Source: Conus ventricosus
Taxonomy: Eukaryota; Mollusca; Gastropoda; Neogastropoda; Conidae
Assembly (NCBI GenBank): GCA_018398815.1
Contig: CM031614.1
Span: forward strand, 47,291,425-47,355,424
Reading direction: 5' to 3'
Length of the DNA: 64,000 nt
The stretch's first letter is position 1; each line of letters begins with the position of its first letter. The translations under genes and the position numbers were made by a program. Under the pieces are notes generated by a model that saw only the letters and a program-made list of their open reading frames with translations, did no database searches and had not been told where the DNA came from. Of the stretch, positions 10,374 through 21,483 are shown piece after piece.

Positions 10374-11553
10374 AGGTCTACTTTAGAGGTTTTCGATAAT
10401 TGGTCAGCTTATGCAGAAATATGAAATGTTTGATAAATTGGTAAAATAAACATCCGATTCGCTCCCGATCACACGAAATCGATCCGCAAAGTGGGCATTT
10501 TCACCTGTAATCAAGAAAACGGGAGGTAATCAACTAAATCTTGGCATGGCTTAACTACTCTTGGATGTGACGTCACATGATGGACTGGCCGTCAGCCGCG
10601 ACCTACACAACAAGCCAACGGCGACAGAAAGCGATTCTGATGGTTCTTGCACATCCCGATGGTATTTAATTTATCATGTAAAAGCAGTGACTATGATTGC
10701 ACAGCCATGTAACTATGGGGATGTTTCTGCAAGGCCTTTATCAGTTTGAACGCTAAGTTCTTTTTACCACGTCAGTTCCAGCTGGACCACGGAAACGAGC
10801 TATTCAGTTCCAGCTGGACGCCCGAACACATCATTCCGAAGGCGTACGGACTTTACCGAAGTCTCAGGGAGGCTACCGACTGACTTCTTGATGCGATCAC
10901 GCGTGGACGGCGAGCAGAGATTCTCCTTCCTCAAGCCTTAACGTGTTCATTCAATTTAACAAGTGTGATCTGTCCATAGATATGAACAGAATAAACGTGC
11001 GACTATCGTACTCATCTGTACGAGCTTACCACTCCGCCTTCAAAGTATACGCGCACAATGCAGACGAAGTTTTTGATCCACTCGAACGGGCTCGGCAATT
11101 GTCGGAACAGCTCGTTTCCGTGGTCCAGCTGGAACTGACGTGGTAAAAATAACTTAGTGACCCGGCATGGTTGCACCAACCGAATCCACTTCTTTCGAGT
11201 ATCTGGATCAGATGGAAATGTGTGCAAAGAATATCCGTCTCCTGCTGAGCTGCTGCACACGCCTACAGCACAATATCTGCCACCCCCTCGTGACTTTTTT
11301 GGCTGTGGGGGATCGCAACTCGTGTTGATTTCACTTGGCTTTGGCTTGTTGTGTAGGTCGCGGCTGACGGCCAGTCCATCAAGTGATGTCACGGTTTTCG
11401 GTCTACCGCACGGGGTTTGAACAGGTGTGCAAAACTCGTTTTTTATCTATTAAATTCTTCCGGCAACTTTTTTCAAAAATGAATACCATGCTGTAGTTAT
11501 ATGACATGTAGACCTGTTTTTAACAAATTATCGAAAATCTCTAAAGTAGACCT
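10374..11553. mobile_element. Kolobok-like foldback DNA transposon inside the minisatellite (copy A)
   Basis: A 1,180-base insertion with TTAA on both sides (10370-10373 and 11554-11557) inside the unit's own GGTTTAAGG, so the target duplication is TTAA. The ends are AGGTCTACTTTAGAG and, in reverse complement, the same 15 bases; the match extends to roughly 30 bases with two or three mismatches (TTTTCGATAATT). The interior is also inverted: a GATGGACTGGCCGTCAGCCG block lies near 10575 and again in reverse complement near 11380, and a GTCAGTTCCAGCTGGACCAC block lies near 10770 and in reverse near 11130. The minus strand carries a partial THAP domain. TTAA targets plus THAP proteins are known from the Kolobok superfamily. 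No full transposase is present. Confidence 0.7.
11012..11392 (-). pseudogene. Partial THAP-domain ORF of the foldback transposon (copy A)
   Basis: A 126-codon frame with RYCAVGVCSSS (C-x4-C), SLHTFPSDPDTRKKWIRL and a following Cys. The paired cysteines, F-P and invariant Trp match the first half of a THAP (C2CH) DNA-binding domain. The later C-x2-H pair and the AVPTIF box are not seen, and there is no catalytic domain, so it is a fragment. The same frame recurs in copy B, where it is open over 30401-30856. It is transposon-derived rather than a host gene. Confidence 0.6.
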
Positions 11554-12230
11554 TTAAGGTACGATGAGGACTTGGTTTTCAACACAGTGTGTTTGGTTTC
11601 AGGTACAATGAGGACTTGGTTCAACACAGTGTGTGTGGTTTAAGGTACGATGAGGACTTGGTTTTCAACACAGTGTGTTTGGTTTCGGTATGATGAGGAC
11701 TTGGTTTTCAACACAGTGTGTGTGGTTTCAGGTACAATGAGGACTTGGTTCAACACAGTGTGTGTGGTTTAAGGTACGATGAGGACTTGGTTCAACACAG
11801 TGTGTGTGGTTTAAAGTACGATGAGGACTTGGTTCAACACAGTGTGTGTGGTTTCAGGTACGATGAGGACTTGGTTCAACACAGTGTGTTTGGTTTAAGG
11901 TACGATGAGGACTTGTTTTCAACACAGTGTGTGTGGTTTAAGGTACAATGAGGACTTGGTTCAACACAGTGTGTTTGGTTTAGAAAGTACGATGAGGACT
12001 TGGTTCAACACATTGTGTTTGGTTTCAGGTACAATGAGGACTTGGTTCAACACAGTGTGTTTGGTTTCAGGTACAGTAGGACTTGGTACAACACAGTGTG
12101 TGTAGTGGTTCAGGTACAATGAGGACTTGGTTCAACACAGTGTGTTGGTTTAAAGTGTGAAAGACTTGGTTCAACACAGTGTGTGTCAAGTCAGTGGAGA
12201 CTTGGTACAGCACAGTGTGTTTGGTTTCAG
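11554..12230 (+). repeat. Exon-derived minisatellite, right block (copy A)
   Basis: About 16 further units of the 42-44 base repeat. At 11718-11951 five consecutive units stay in frame and repeat the peptide YDEDLVQHSVCGL/F-R. The last units degrade. The block is about 470 bases shorter than its counterpart in copy B, pointing to collapse or allelic length variation. Confidence 0.9.
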
Positions 12231-12400
12231 GTACATGAGGACTTGGCAAAAAGGGAATGTACGGGTTAAGGTCAGAGGCCGTGGTCAACACAGTGGGGGT
12301 TTCCAGGACGCGCAACTTCGTCAACACGAAGTGATTGGTTTCAGTGTATCAAAGGACTCGGCAACAGTTGGTTTCAGACAGTGAGGCTTGAAACACATGT
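12231..12400 (+). other. TTLL1: Garbled counterpart of the TTLL1 last exon (copy A)
   Basis: This aligns in position with the clean last exon at 32089-32282: shared landmarks are TGAGGA.TTGGCA, the AGGTGAAGG/AGGTCAGAGG stretch, GACGCGCAA/GATCGCGCAA and GAAGTGATTGG. Minisatellite fragments (CAACACAGTG, GGTTTCAG) are blended in and the reading frame is lost. It is best explained as a consensus of exon reads and repeat reads near a contig end; real decay of one allele is possible. Confidence 0.55.
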
Positions 12401-13185
12401 TGTGTATGTACATGGCATTGTTTTCACACATCTTTTTGTCATTGATTGTAGTAAGACATTGTCAACAAAACCCTTTATTTCGTTCGGAAGAAGACAGTGG
12501 CACCATGGTTGTGATCAGTGAAGACTTGTGTTCAACACAGCGTGTTAGTGTCGTTGTGGCTTGGTTCAACAATGTGTGTGGTGTCAGGTGGGAAACTTGG
12601 TTACCAAGTGTGTAATGTGGCTGTGAATATGTTCCCGTCACAGTTGTGCTGGATGTTAGAGGGTGCACGCGAACTCTGAAACCAGATTGAATGCGATGCC
12701 CACGCTATGAAGCACATAGCTGCCAGAAATCTGCGAAATTATACGGAGTGGAATGATGACTGCCAAAGAAAAACTGAGACAAAGAACCTGTGGGACTCCT
12801 GTACCAATATATTTGTACAGTGTGTTTATTTCGCTACCTTTGTTCTTGATTGTGTGCTGTAGTTTGTGAAAGTGTGGCTGATATTGTGTGTTCTTTTGTG
12901 TTAACGCTATGTCTGTGTGTTTTGTGTTTGCAATGCTGATGAGTGCCCTTGATGAGTCAATGGTGTGAAGTGTTTATATCGTTCTGTCTGTGTTTGTGTG
13001 GTTAAGCGCGTGCCTGCAGATGCACTTGTGAAGATCAACTTTTAAATGTTCTTGCACTTGAAGCAAACTGCAGAAAATGTGATAATTATGTGTGATGAAG
13101 AGCAAAGAAAAAACTGAGACGGAAAGAACACCTGTGGGAGAATTGGTACCAGATGATATTTGTTGAGGTGGTTTCATTTCGCTAC

Positions 13186-13246
<61 letters not shown>

Positions 13247-14760
13247 TCTGTGTGTGTGTGTGTGTTTGCATGCGCATGAGTGCATGGCAGCATTGAGTGC
13301 ATGCGTGTGTGTGTGTGTGTTTTATGCGCATGCATTGCAGATGCACTTGTGTGCATGCATGCGAACATTTAGAAATGTGCTTGCGCTTGCATATGTATAC
13401 ACAGGTGCATACTTGTGTGTATGTGAACATCTACATATGCCTGTATGAGGGCAGTGTATATATGAAAAATGTGTGTGGAATGACAGTGGAGAGGATAGTT
13501 GTTTATTTTGAATTATAACTGATTAAATAGAATTATCTTTTGAAGCGAGACTGCTGAGACCACGCCATGACAGACGCAAAGATTTGTATTAGTGACAGAG
13601 TGACTGTATGGCATAGCTGTATTAGTGTGTGTGGGAGAGTGTATGCTTGCATTGGAGGGAGAATGTTTTTGTTGTTGTTGTTCAAATATGCTTGTTTATT
13701 TGTACACTGCTCTGTAATTTTCGGTTCATTTCAATTTTTTTCCCAACGACAAACAAATAAACAGCCTTGCTTGTAGACATCCCCCCGCCATCCCTCCCCA
13801 CCCACCTCCTTCCCCAATCCTCCCTCCCCCCCCTGTCCATTCAAAGGTCAGTTTGTACTTGAGATCTGTAACCAAGAAGGGAGAATTGTGACATGGACTG
13901 TGCGGCACAGACCTGCTACCTTGACAAGACCCTGCAACAGTGTTCATTCCACCTGCGAATTGTGCAGTGCAGGTTTTGCTCCTGACATGGCGCCTTTACC
14001 AGCACATGCAAGCACCATTGCAAGTGACTCTGCTAAGGCTGACAGCCATATCATTAAAGCTATATACTCCTGCTGGTCTGATCATTAGTGGGAGGGGAAG
14101 TGAAAGAGTGGGAGAAGACAGGAGGGAGAGGTTGGATGGGGAGTGAAAACTTGGGTGAACAGTAGCCCTGGTCATGCTGACATTTTGTGTCTGTGGTGTT
14201 TGTTTGTGGCCTGTCACAATGAAAGGCTCTTGCCAGCAGATGACTTCATGTGACATTTTGTGTGTGTGGTATTTATTTGTGGCCTGTCACAATGAAAGGC
14301 TCATGCCACACAGATGACTTCATGTGACATGCTCAGAAAAGGTACCGACTTTATTTTTATCAGTCGCATGTCATGGTCATTTTAGTATTGTCTCAGGACA
14401 GTTACCTGCATCATCTACCATCATCTGCAAGTCTGTTTCTGACCTCTAAACCCTTTAGGATAAGAGATTAAGCGCTGCTAAGAATGTTCTGAAAGTACAG
14501 TCATTTAAGCTTTGAACGCTTATTCTCAAAATTGCTGATCTCAGGACAATGAACATCATAATTTAACAACTTTGTTACGAATAACGCAAAGGGCTGGTTT
14601 TTATATTACTATAGAATTTTCTGAAGTTCTAATAATAATAGCAATAATTATGGTATTTATAATGTGCAAAATCTTGATAAAATCAACTCTAAGCGTAAGG
14701 AGGAAAAAAAAAACCTCTCTTACATTATAATCTAAAATTGGCCTCTCCTCTCTCTCTCTC

Positions 14761-14798
<38 letters not shown>

Positions 14799-15070
14799 GC
14801 CCCCTGTCTTTCTGTCCCTCTCTCTGTTCCTTGTCTTACAGTTGGTGAGATTTTAGCATATGTGACTCTATTTTTTAAAGCTTCTACTAAGATGGATACA
14901 TTGTGTCTTGGATGATTATGTCTATACATGACTCCAGTTTCTGTACTTTTATTTTCATGTAATTATCCCATGGACACAGGATGGCCAACGCTTGCTCTAC
15001 ATGTCGGAAAGGATTCACATGTGTGTGGGATTTTTTTTTTTTTTTGAAGTGACACTTGGCTTCATCACTA
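12401..15070. other. Sequence downstream of TTLL1 (copy A), no gene seen
   Basis: No supportable coding region. It contains a (GT)n tract at 13187-13263, a candidate AATAAA in acaaataaac at about 13750-13760, a poly-C-rich stretch near 13785-13835, a two-copy 73-base tandem repeat at 14179-14326 and a CT microsatellite at 14745-14800. The sequence breaks down at the gap. Confidence 0.6.
14179..14326 (+). repeat. Two-copy tandem repeat, 73-base unit (copy A)
   Basis: GACATTTTGTGT..TTTGTGGCCTGTCACAATGAAAGGCTC..GATGACTTCATGT occurs twice in direct succession, starting at 14179 and 14252. The same pair is present in copy B at about 33739-33885. Confidence 0.85.
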
Positions 15071-16070
15071 NNNNNNNNNNNNNNNNNNNNNNNNNNNNNN
15101 NNNNNNNNNNNNNNNNNNNNNNNNNNNNNNNNNNNNNNNNNNNNNNNNNNNNNNNNNNNNNNNNNNNNNNNNNNNNNNNNNNNNNNNNNNNNNNNNNNNN
15201 NNNNNNNNNNNNNNNNNNNNNNNNNNNNNNNNNNNNNNNNNNNNNNNNNNNNNNNNNNNNNNNNNNNNNNNNNNNNNNNNNNNNNNNNNNNNNNNNNNNN
15301 NNNNNNNNNNNNNNNNNNNNNNNNNNNNNNNNNNNNNNNNNNNNNNNNNNNNNNNNNNNNNNNNNNNNNNNNNNNNNNNNNNNNNNNNNNNNNNNNNNNN
15401 NNNNNNNNNNNNNNNNNNNNNNNNNNNNNNNNNNNNNNNNNNNNNNNNNNNNNNNNNNNNNNNNNNNNNNNNNNNNNNNNNNNNNNNNNNNNNNNNNNNN
15501 NNNNNNNNNNNNNNNNNNNNNNNNNNNNNNNNNNNNNNNNNNNNNNNNNNNNNNNNNNNNNNNNNNNNNNNNNNNNNNNNNNNNNNNNNNNNNNNNNNNN
15601 NNNNNNNNNNNNNNNNNNNNNNNNNNNNNNNNNNNNNNNNNNNNNNNNNNNNNNNNNNNNNNNNNNNNNNNNNNNNNNNNNNNNNNNNNNNNNNNNNNNN
15701 NNNNNNNNNNNNNNNNNNNNNNNNNNNNNNNNNNNNNNNNNNNNNNNNNNNNNNNNNNNNNNNNNNNNNNNNNNNNNNNNNNNNNNNNNNNNNNNNNNNN
15801 NNNNNNNNNNNNNNNNNNNNNNNNNNNNNNNNNNNNNNNNNNNNNNNNNNNNNNNNNNNNNNNNNNNNNNNNNNNNNNNNNNNNNNNNNNNNNNNNNNNN
15901 NNNNNNNNNNNNNNNNNNNNNNNNNNNNNNNNNNNNNNNNNNNNNNNNNNNNNNNNNNNNNNNNNNNNNNNNNNNNNNNNNNNNNNNNNNNNNNNNNNNN
16001 NNNNNNNNNNNNNNNNNNNNNNNNNNNNNNNNNNNNNNNNNNNNNNNNNNNNNNNNNNNNNNNNNNNNNN
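15071..16070. other. Assembly gap, 1,000 N
   Basis: Exactly 1,000 N, a fixed-size scaffolding gap. Its true length is unknown. Confidence 0.99.
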
Positions 16071-16076
16071 TTTCAG

Positions 16077-16169
16077 TTGCAAACCCTTCGCTATCCAGGG
16101 TCGATATTTCTCAGCATAATCTCAGGCTTCCTGTATCCCTTTGCTTTAGCACTGCCTCTTGTATGTCTG
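16077..16169 (+). CDS. TMEM41B: TMEM41B exon (SIFLSIISGFLYPF region)
   Basis: The first visible exon of a TMEM41B-type gene, an ER multi-pass membrane protein of the VTT/DedA family with lipid scramblase activity, needed for autophagosome formation and lipid handling. It starts after tttcag at the gap edge and ends before gtaagt. Its 31 codons include PGSIFLSIISGFLYPFALAL and LVCL, matching the SIFLSILSGFLYPFPLALFL segment of animal TMEM41B. Near the start, CCCTTCGCTATCCAGG seems to have one extra and one missing C relative to the family's QTFAIPG, a compensated pair of indels. Upstream exons are lost in the gap. Confidence 0.9.
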
Positions 16170-18193
16170 GTAAGTACACTGGTCGTGAAGCCATCAGATG
16201 ACCTCTCTCTGTCTGTGCAGTCCGCTAGTCTATAAACACTTGAATGGAATTGAATTCTGATCACAGACTGTGTCCTTGATGCTGACTTTATGTTGTGTAG
16301 AGATGTGTTGTTCTGGTCTGTTTACTGGACGGTGGGTGTCAGGGGAGGGACTAGGAGAGTGTTTGGTGGCGTGGTGTTTAGTCATGTGGCATCATGTTAA
16401 GAATTTCATGGCAACGCTTTTGTGTAATGGTTGCCCCATAAGGTCACTTTTCAGTTGTAATGTTTGCCCAACCCAGACAACTGCATTAACGCTTTTGTGT
16501 GTAAAGTTTGTCTCGAACCAGAATTTTGCAGCAATTCTTGGTTTGTAATGTTTGCCCCTGAATAAATTTGCGATTACTCTTAACCAAATTTTTGCACAAA
16601 CTCTGGACTTAAGTTCTAATACTGCAGTATTGCTGAGAGATCTAATCCAGTTATAAATCTTTTTCAATTGATAGAATCCTTATTTCCCTGGCAAATAGTG
16701 TACAGTTTGCAGGCAAAAGAAAGGTGGAAATATAATTATCCGTTGAAAAGGTGTCAGTCAAGTGATGTGTGATTTTCCCTGATGATGATTGAAAGAGATT
16801 AGCAAGTGGATGTAATAAGAGCTTAATCAGATTATTTACATCTTTTCAACATGATGTAGGGTTCAGGTGGAGTTATTTGATTGTCAGCCTTAGCTCCTGT
16901 GAAGCTACAAAGATGGAAGAGATAGGCAGAAAATGTCAAATAATGCTCACAGTCTACAGTAAGACAATGAAGACTATTCAGAAAGTTAGGCCTTCAGTGC
17001 AGAAAGGTGGTGAGATGAGGATTCTGTCCAGATGGTTACAGGGTTTGTACACTTGTTGAAGTTTAGAAAATCTCGGTGAAACTGAGGTACCCAAACATAG
17101 GTCAGTTTTTAAAGGCTTTCAAGGCCTCGGGTTAAAAGTTTATGATTTGATGTGCAAAGAGAGAGAGAGAAAGAGGAAAAGGCAAGGAAAAAAAGTGGTG
17201 GTTATAAGAAGTTATTCAGTTTCTAACTTGGGTTCTAGACCAACTTCAGAAACTCTTCAGTTATTTCAAAATACTTACGAAATCCTACTCTTCAAAGAAC
17301 AGCATTATGATGATTGATTTCTGCTTTGATTGATCAAATAGAGGTAAGGATATGCTCAAGTGCTTGGCTTTAGTGTACCTTAAAAATATTAAGCATACTT
17401 TGAATTTGGAAATTTAATCAGATTGGGTCTGAACTCATTTAGCCCTGTCTGCTAGCAATGCTCGGGCACCACAACGCCATGGACCTGTACCCAAGCAATG
17501 CTCGAGTGACAGATCTGATGTACTTAAACCATTATTACTCGAAATCATAATGTAAGTTATAGTTTTCAAATGTGACACAGTAAGAAGTAAAAGCTTATGT
17601 TAAATGTTTGAAGTCAATGGACCAAAATTGAGCCAGCCTTTACATTCTGTTGTTCAAATGGTTTGAAAATCTTGGGTTACAGGCATTCAGAATTCTGGAT
17701 GTATTTGTTTTTTGTTTATTTTATTTCATATGGTTTATAACCCAGCCAACTGCAGGGGGGCCATTTCAGGACTGCAGTTTTACTGTAAAACTGCAGTGTT
17801 ATAGATGAGTGGCAGACTGGATGGAATGTATGGTCACTAAGAGAGATGATGGTTGTCATAAAGTGTATACTTGTGTCTGAATCGTTCTGTATTTTTTGCT
17901 TATGTAGTTAGTGTTTTTTCATTTATTATGTCTGTCTGTTCCTTCAAAAATGGATATTTATGCAGTACCCAGTCACCTATCTTGAATTTGAGTATGATGG
18001 TGTGTGTGTGTGTGTGTGTGTGTGGTGTTGTGTGTGGTGTGTGTGTGTGTGTGTGTGCATGTCTGTCTGTGTATGATGATTACTTTTTTGTGTGCAGTAG
18101 TCATGTTGCTATTTATTAGTTTGAATTATTCATTACTGATGCAAGGATCTTTGCCAGTATGTGCATGCACATATCATATGTATGTGTTTACAG
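16170..18193 (+). other. TMEM41B intron
   Basis: No exon seen. It contains an antisense copy of the LINE tail family at 17732-17777 and a (GT)n tract at 18000-18059. The acceptor is tttacag before 18194. Confidence 0.65.
17732..17777 (-). repeat. Dispersed LINE 3' end, antisense, diverged
   Basis: TATAACCCAGCCAACTGCAG followed by GGCCATTTCAGGACTG is a diverged reverse complement of the CCTGATATGGCCCTTTGCGG and GTCGGCTGGGC tail seen at 62072-62180. Confidence 0.55.
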
Positions 18194-18296
18194 TGTTCAG
18201 GAATCGAGCATCTCTGTGTTACCTGTTGTCTTTCATGATCACTCATCGGCTGGCGAAGAGTACATTCCTGAGCGTATTGCAGTTTGGCAGCAACAG
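18194..18296 (+). CDS. TMEM41B: TMEM41B exon (CYLLSFMI region), two bases short
   Basis: An exon of 103 bases between tttacag and gtatgt. Three reading frames are needed in succession: CSGI, then ASLCYLLSFMITHRLAK, then YIPERIAVWQQQ. One base is missing in GGAATCGAGCA (family G-L/I-G-A-S) and one in GCGAAGAGTAC (K-K-Y). With two added bases the exon is exactly 35 codons and joins in phase to the next exon. The perfect splice sites and length arithmetic point to consensus deletions rather than a pseudogene. Confidence 0.85.
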
Positions 18297-18523
18297 GTAT
18301 GTGCTACTAATAGAAATACAGTAATGGTAATAATGAAGAGGAGGACGACATGAATCTCTGTGTGCTGAAGCCATACTTGTCACAACTTGACATTGCTTCC
18401 CTTCTAGAAAACAATAGGGTAAAAGTTTTGGAAGGGGGTGCAGGAGGGACTGCAGCCTCTTTAGCCCTTTAAGATCATGATATTTGCAGCAAAAATGTGT
18501 GTTCACACATGCACACACACACA

Positions 18524-18579
<56 letters not shown>

Positions 18580-18990
18580 GCATTCACTCACTCACTCACT
18601 CACCCACCCACTTTGGTGAAAAAAATGATACAGAAAAAGCTGTTGGTTAATTTAAAGAAATCGGTGACAGTAGATGGTTTTGTTGATTTGCTTTGTTATC
18701 AGAACGGTTTTGAAAAGATCAGATTGATTGGATATGGTCACAATTAGTTTCATCAATGTAAGTAAAAGTCATTTCCTCTTCATTGTTGAAGATATTGTGT
18801 CTTGTTTGACACACTTCATTTCTTTTTTTGACAAAGTTGAATTTCATGCTTTATAATGGCTATTCCAATTGCGTCAGTCTTGTACCAGCAGCCAACAGTC
18901 CACATGCAACTTGTCGGAGTCATGTGACACTGACACACCCAACCAGGCAGACCCTGCTTTAAGACGAGCATATGTTTGTTGATGCTGCAG
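18297..18990 (+). other. TMEM41B intron
   Basis: No exon seen. It contains a (CA)n tract at about 18510-18577. The acceptor is gctgcag at 18984-18990. Confidence 0.65.
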
Positions 18991-19129
18991 GTGGATCATC
19001 ACCGGGACCATTTGCTCAACTACATACTGTTCCTGCGCATCACGCCATTCCTGCCCAACTGGTTCATCAACATTGTTTCCCCAGTCATCAACGTCCCCCT
19101 CTGGCCCTTCTTCCTGGGCACCGTGCTGG
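18991..19129 (+). CDS. TMEM41B: TMEM41B exon (RITPFLPNWFIN core)
   Basis: A 139-base exon, fully open, encoding 46 residues plus one base between gctgcag and gtgagt. It reads VDHHRDHLLNYILFLRITPF, then LPNWFINIVSPVINVPLWPF and FLGTVL. This is the diagnostic core of the VTT domain, with the re-entrant-loop motif F-L-R-I-T-P-F-L-P-N-W. The single trailing G joins GT of the next exon to make Gly. Confidence 0.96.
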
Positions 19130-19955
19130 GTGAGTGAACGTAGCAGCCAGGACAGTGGTAGTCAGGCAGAGGGAATGCTACCTGCACTTTCTTTGTTGGT
19201 GGACTGCCTTTCAGTATGACAGAAACATTTTTGTAGTAAACCCTTTTTTATTTTAGGTGAAGACAGGATATGACAACTTTGTGTGTATATATATATATAT
19301 ATGGGAATAGTTGCGTCTTCATAATTGAACAGGTGAAAGAAGGCAGAACTGCCTGTTTTCAGAATTTATGATGAGTGGAGTGCAAAATACCTGGTTTGTT
19401 GGGATTAATGAGAGTAGGACAAGGTATTTTCTCTCCCGTTATTTTACATTTTTTGCTAATGTTAGTTGATCGTGGTAGATTTGTCCTGTCTGTGGCTGTC
19501 GGGTTCTCTGTTGACATGAGGTGCTTGTGGTGACAATGTGTTTTGTCACAGTCGTCCCCCATCTCCCCTATTTCACTGCAGTCTCCATACACTGATGCAG
19601 GTTGTGATTTGGGTTGTCAAGAAGATAATGTAGATATCTCAATTAACTTGTAGTGTATTGTGTTGTACTGGATTTATATGAAATGTGGTCTCGTCTTCTG
19701 CAGGAAGAAAATGTATGCATAGTTCTGAATGTGTGGGTTTACAGTTCATGCACATTTGCTTGTGGTGAATTCATGACCTCTTTTTCCCAACTTCCTCCCC
19801 TACTCACCTCATTCCTTCTCTCCAGCCGGCCCTTCCCCACTCATGCTTACTTTGCTGCTTCAGGTGTGCCGATACTTAAATTCCTTGACACACCAGTTTC
19901 TGTTGTTGTTTTTGTTGCTTTTACTTTGTTTTTCCTTCAACAGGCAGTTGACATG

Positions 19956-19991
<36 letters not shown>

Positions 19992-20008
19992 CATGCGTGC
20001 AAATGCAG
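19130..20008 (+). other. TMEM41B intron
   Basis: No exon seen. It contains a short TA run near 19290 and a (GT)n tract at 19958-19990. The acceptor is aaatgcag before 20009. Confidence 0.65.
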
Positions 20009-20176
20009 GTGTCGTCCTCCTTCCTTTGTCATGATCCAAGGTGGGACAACACTGTACAAGCTGACGTCCTATGGGGAGCCCTTCACATGGACCTACCTGA
20101 TTCTGCTGGCTGTCTTCGCCGTCCTCTCCCTCCTGCCGGTCCTCTTCAAGAACAGCTGCGCCAGAAGTTGGAATAA
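20009..20176 (+). CDS. TMEM41B: TMEM41B terminal exon, two bases short
   Basis: The last coding exon, from after aaatgcag to TAA at 20174-20176. The main frame reads PPSFVMIQGGTTLYKLTSYG, then EPFTWTYLILLAVFAVLSLL, the last transmembrane helix. One base is missing in GGTGTCGTCCTCC (family G-V-A-P-P-S-F), and one in CTTCAAGAACAG, after which the frame gives EQLRQKLE and stop, matching the family's Lys-rich KKLKQKFE-type tail. Corrected length is 170 bases, in phase with the preceding exon. The open frame that runs past TAA is the unshifted artefact. Confidence 0.88.
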   Translation: MSSSFLCHDPRWDNTVQADVLWGALHMDLPDSAGCLRRPLPPAGPLQEQLRQKLE

Positions 20177-21483
20177 CATGAGGCGGGGAGGGGTGTTGTC
20201 GAAGCGGGGCTGGATGATTGAGAGGATGGGTCTCGCGTGAGTGGCAGAGCCATGATCATGTGGTGTGAACAGTGGGTGTTCTCTGGGAAGAAATGTTGTG
20301 TGAGGATCAGCTGGAGAACTGTGAAAGTTGTGTATCTGCATGTGCGTCTTGTGTGGGAAGTAAGTGTTGATGTGAAAGAAAACCATTGCGTATATTCACG
20401 CTGTCACTTGAGTGCGTTTTTATGTGGCTTCTACGAATGTGGATGTGTTTCATGTGCGTTTTCTGTCATCATGGATGATGCTGAAAGGGTTTTCCAAATT
20501 GGCAGTGGAAAGATCAAGAATGTGTTTCTTTTATGTGTTCTTGGGCATCAAACCAAAAAGAAAAAAGAAAAAAAGTATGAACATGGGAATTTCTTTCCAT
20601 CTGTTTCAAGTTGATCATAAAAAATTTGTGTAAGAAAGTTTACACAGAGGAGACTTCAAGTTGATAATTAGAAATTTGTGTAGAAAGTTTACACGAGGAA
20701 ACAAACTCGAGTGTTTTACAAAGGTTTTCTGATTTGATGGGGGAAAAAAAAGTGTTACATATTAGCGTGCAAGAATCTGATTTCTTACACATCTTTGACA
20801 CATCTTTGATTACTAGGAATTTCTTTGCCCATTTTTGTGCAGTTCATTTTGAGCGAGATAACCTTGATTTTTCGGTGAAAATGAGGGTTCAGTTGGATTG
20901 AAAAGTTTTTTCTTTTCTTTTTAAAAACCAGAAATATAACAGTTGGTATTTTTAACCACGTGTGCATTAGTGGAGTTGTTGAAATTTCTTTTAATTCTGT
21001 AAATGTATAGGAATGAGTATTATGCTGTTCACTAATTGCAAAGTACTTTTTTTCATCTTTCCTCTTCTAATTCAGTACTGCAGCATACTTTCTTTTCTTT
21101 TTGTCTGTCTTTTGTGTAGTGTTTTTAAACATTTTTTCCCTTTGTTATGCTTCTAGTCTTTTTTTTATCTATATTAATTCTTTTAAATGACATAGCACCT
21201 TTTGTACTGAGAAGATGGTTCAGGTAGAACTTGTTATTTCTGCCTTGGATTGTTGATTCTTTCTGTTTTTTTTCATTTTTGGCATTGGGTCTGAGACAAA
21301 AAAAGTGGAGGAAGGAGAGGATGCATGTAAAAGTCCGGGGAAGAAGTGTAAAAGGTGCAAGGATTTGTTGATTTATTATAGATGCCATGAAAGTTGCATC
21401 TCCTTAGCTTTCCTTTTATTTTTTCCCTGGTTTAATAAAGAAAAAAAGCCAAATATAAAGAAGAAAATGTGTTTTTTTTCTGG
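20177..21483 (+). other. TMEM41B 3' UTR and downstream sequence
   Basis: AT-rich sequence with no further coding signal. Candidate AATAAA poly(A) signals lie at 21434-21439 and 21549-21554. It contains a two-copy 50-base tandem repeat at 20605-20702. Confidence 0.5.
20605..20702 (+). repeat. Two-copy 50-base tandem repeat
   Basis: TTCAAGTTGATCATAAAAAA, TTTGTGTAAGAAAGTTTACAC and following bases recur from 20655 as TTCAAGTTGATAATTAGAAA, TTTGTGTAGAAAGTTTACAC. The second copy differs at a few positions. Confidence 0.85.

Larger units (their letters stand above)
8150..15070. repeat. Copy A of a 6.9 kb duplicated segment at contig 1 end
   Basis: From about 8150 to the first gap the sequence is collinear with 27573 to about 34640. 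It includes the TTLL1 exon, the CT and GT microsatellites, the minisatellite with its transposon, and all sequence downstream. Differences are mostly single-base indels and array length. Copy A runs exactly to the gap and copy B starts exactly at the next contig, which is how an unmerged contig overlap or an allelic pair appears in a scaffold. Confidence 0.9.

Noticed and set aside
11012..11392. Host THAP-domain transcription factor
   Set aside because: It lies between TTAA-flanked inverted repeats, is truncated after the first half of the domain and is part of an internal foldback; it is transposon-derived.
15015..16119. Long open frames across N runs (also 26503-27786 and 55430-56585)
   Set aside because: They are open only because N cannot encode a stop; they contain fixed 1,000-base gaps.
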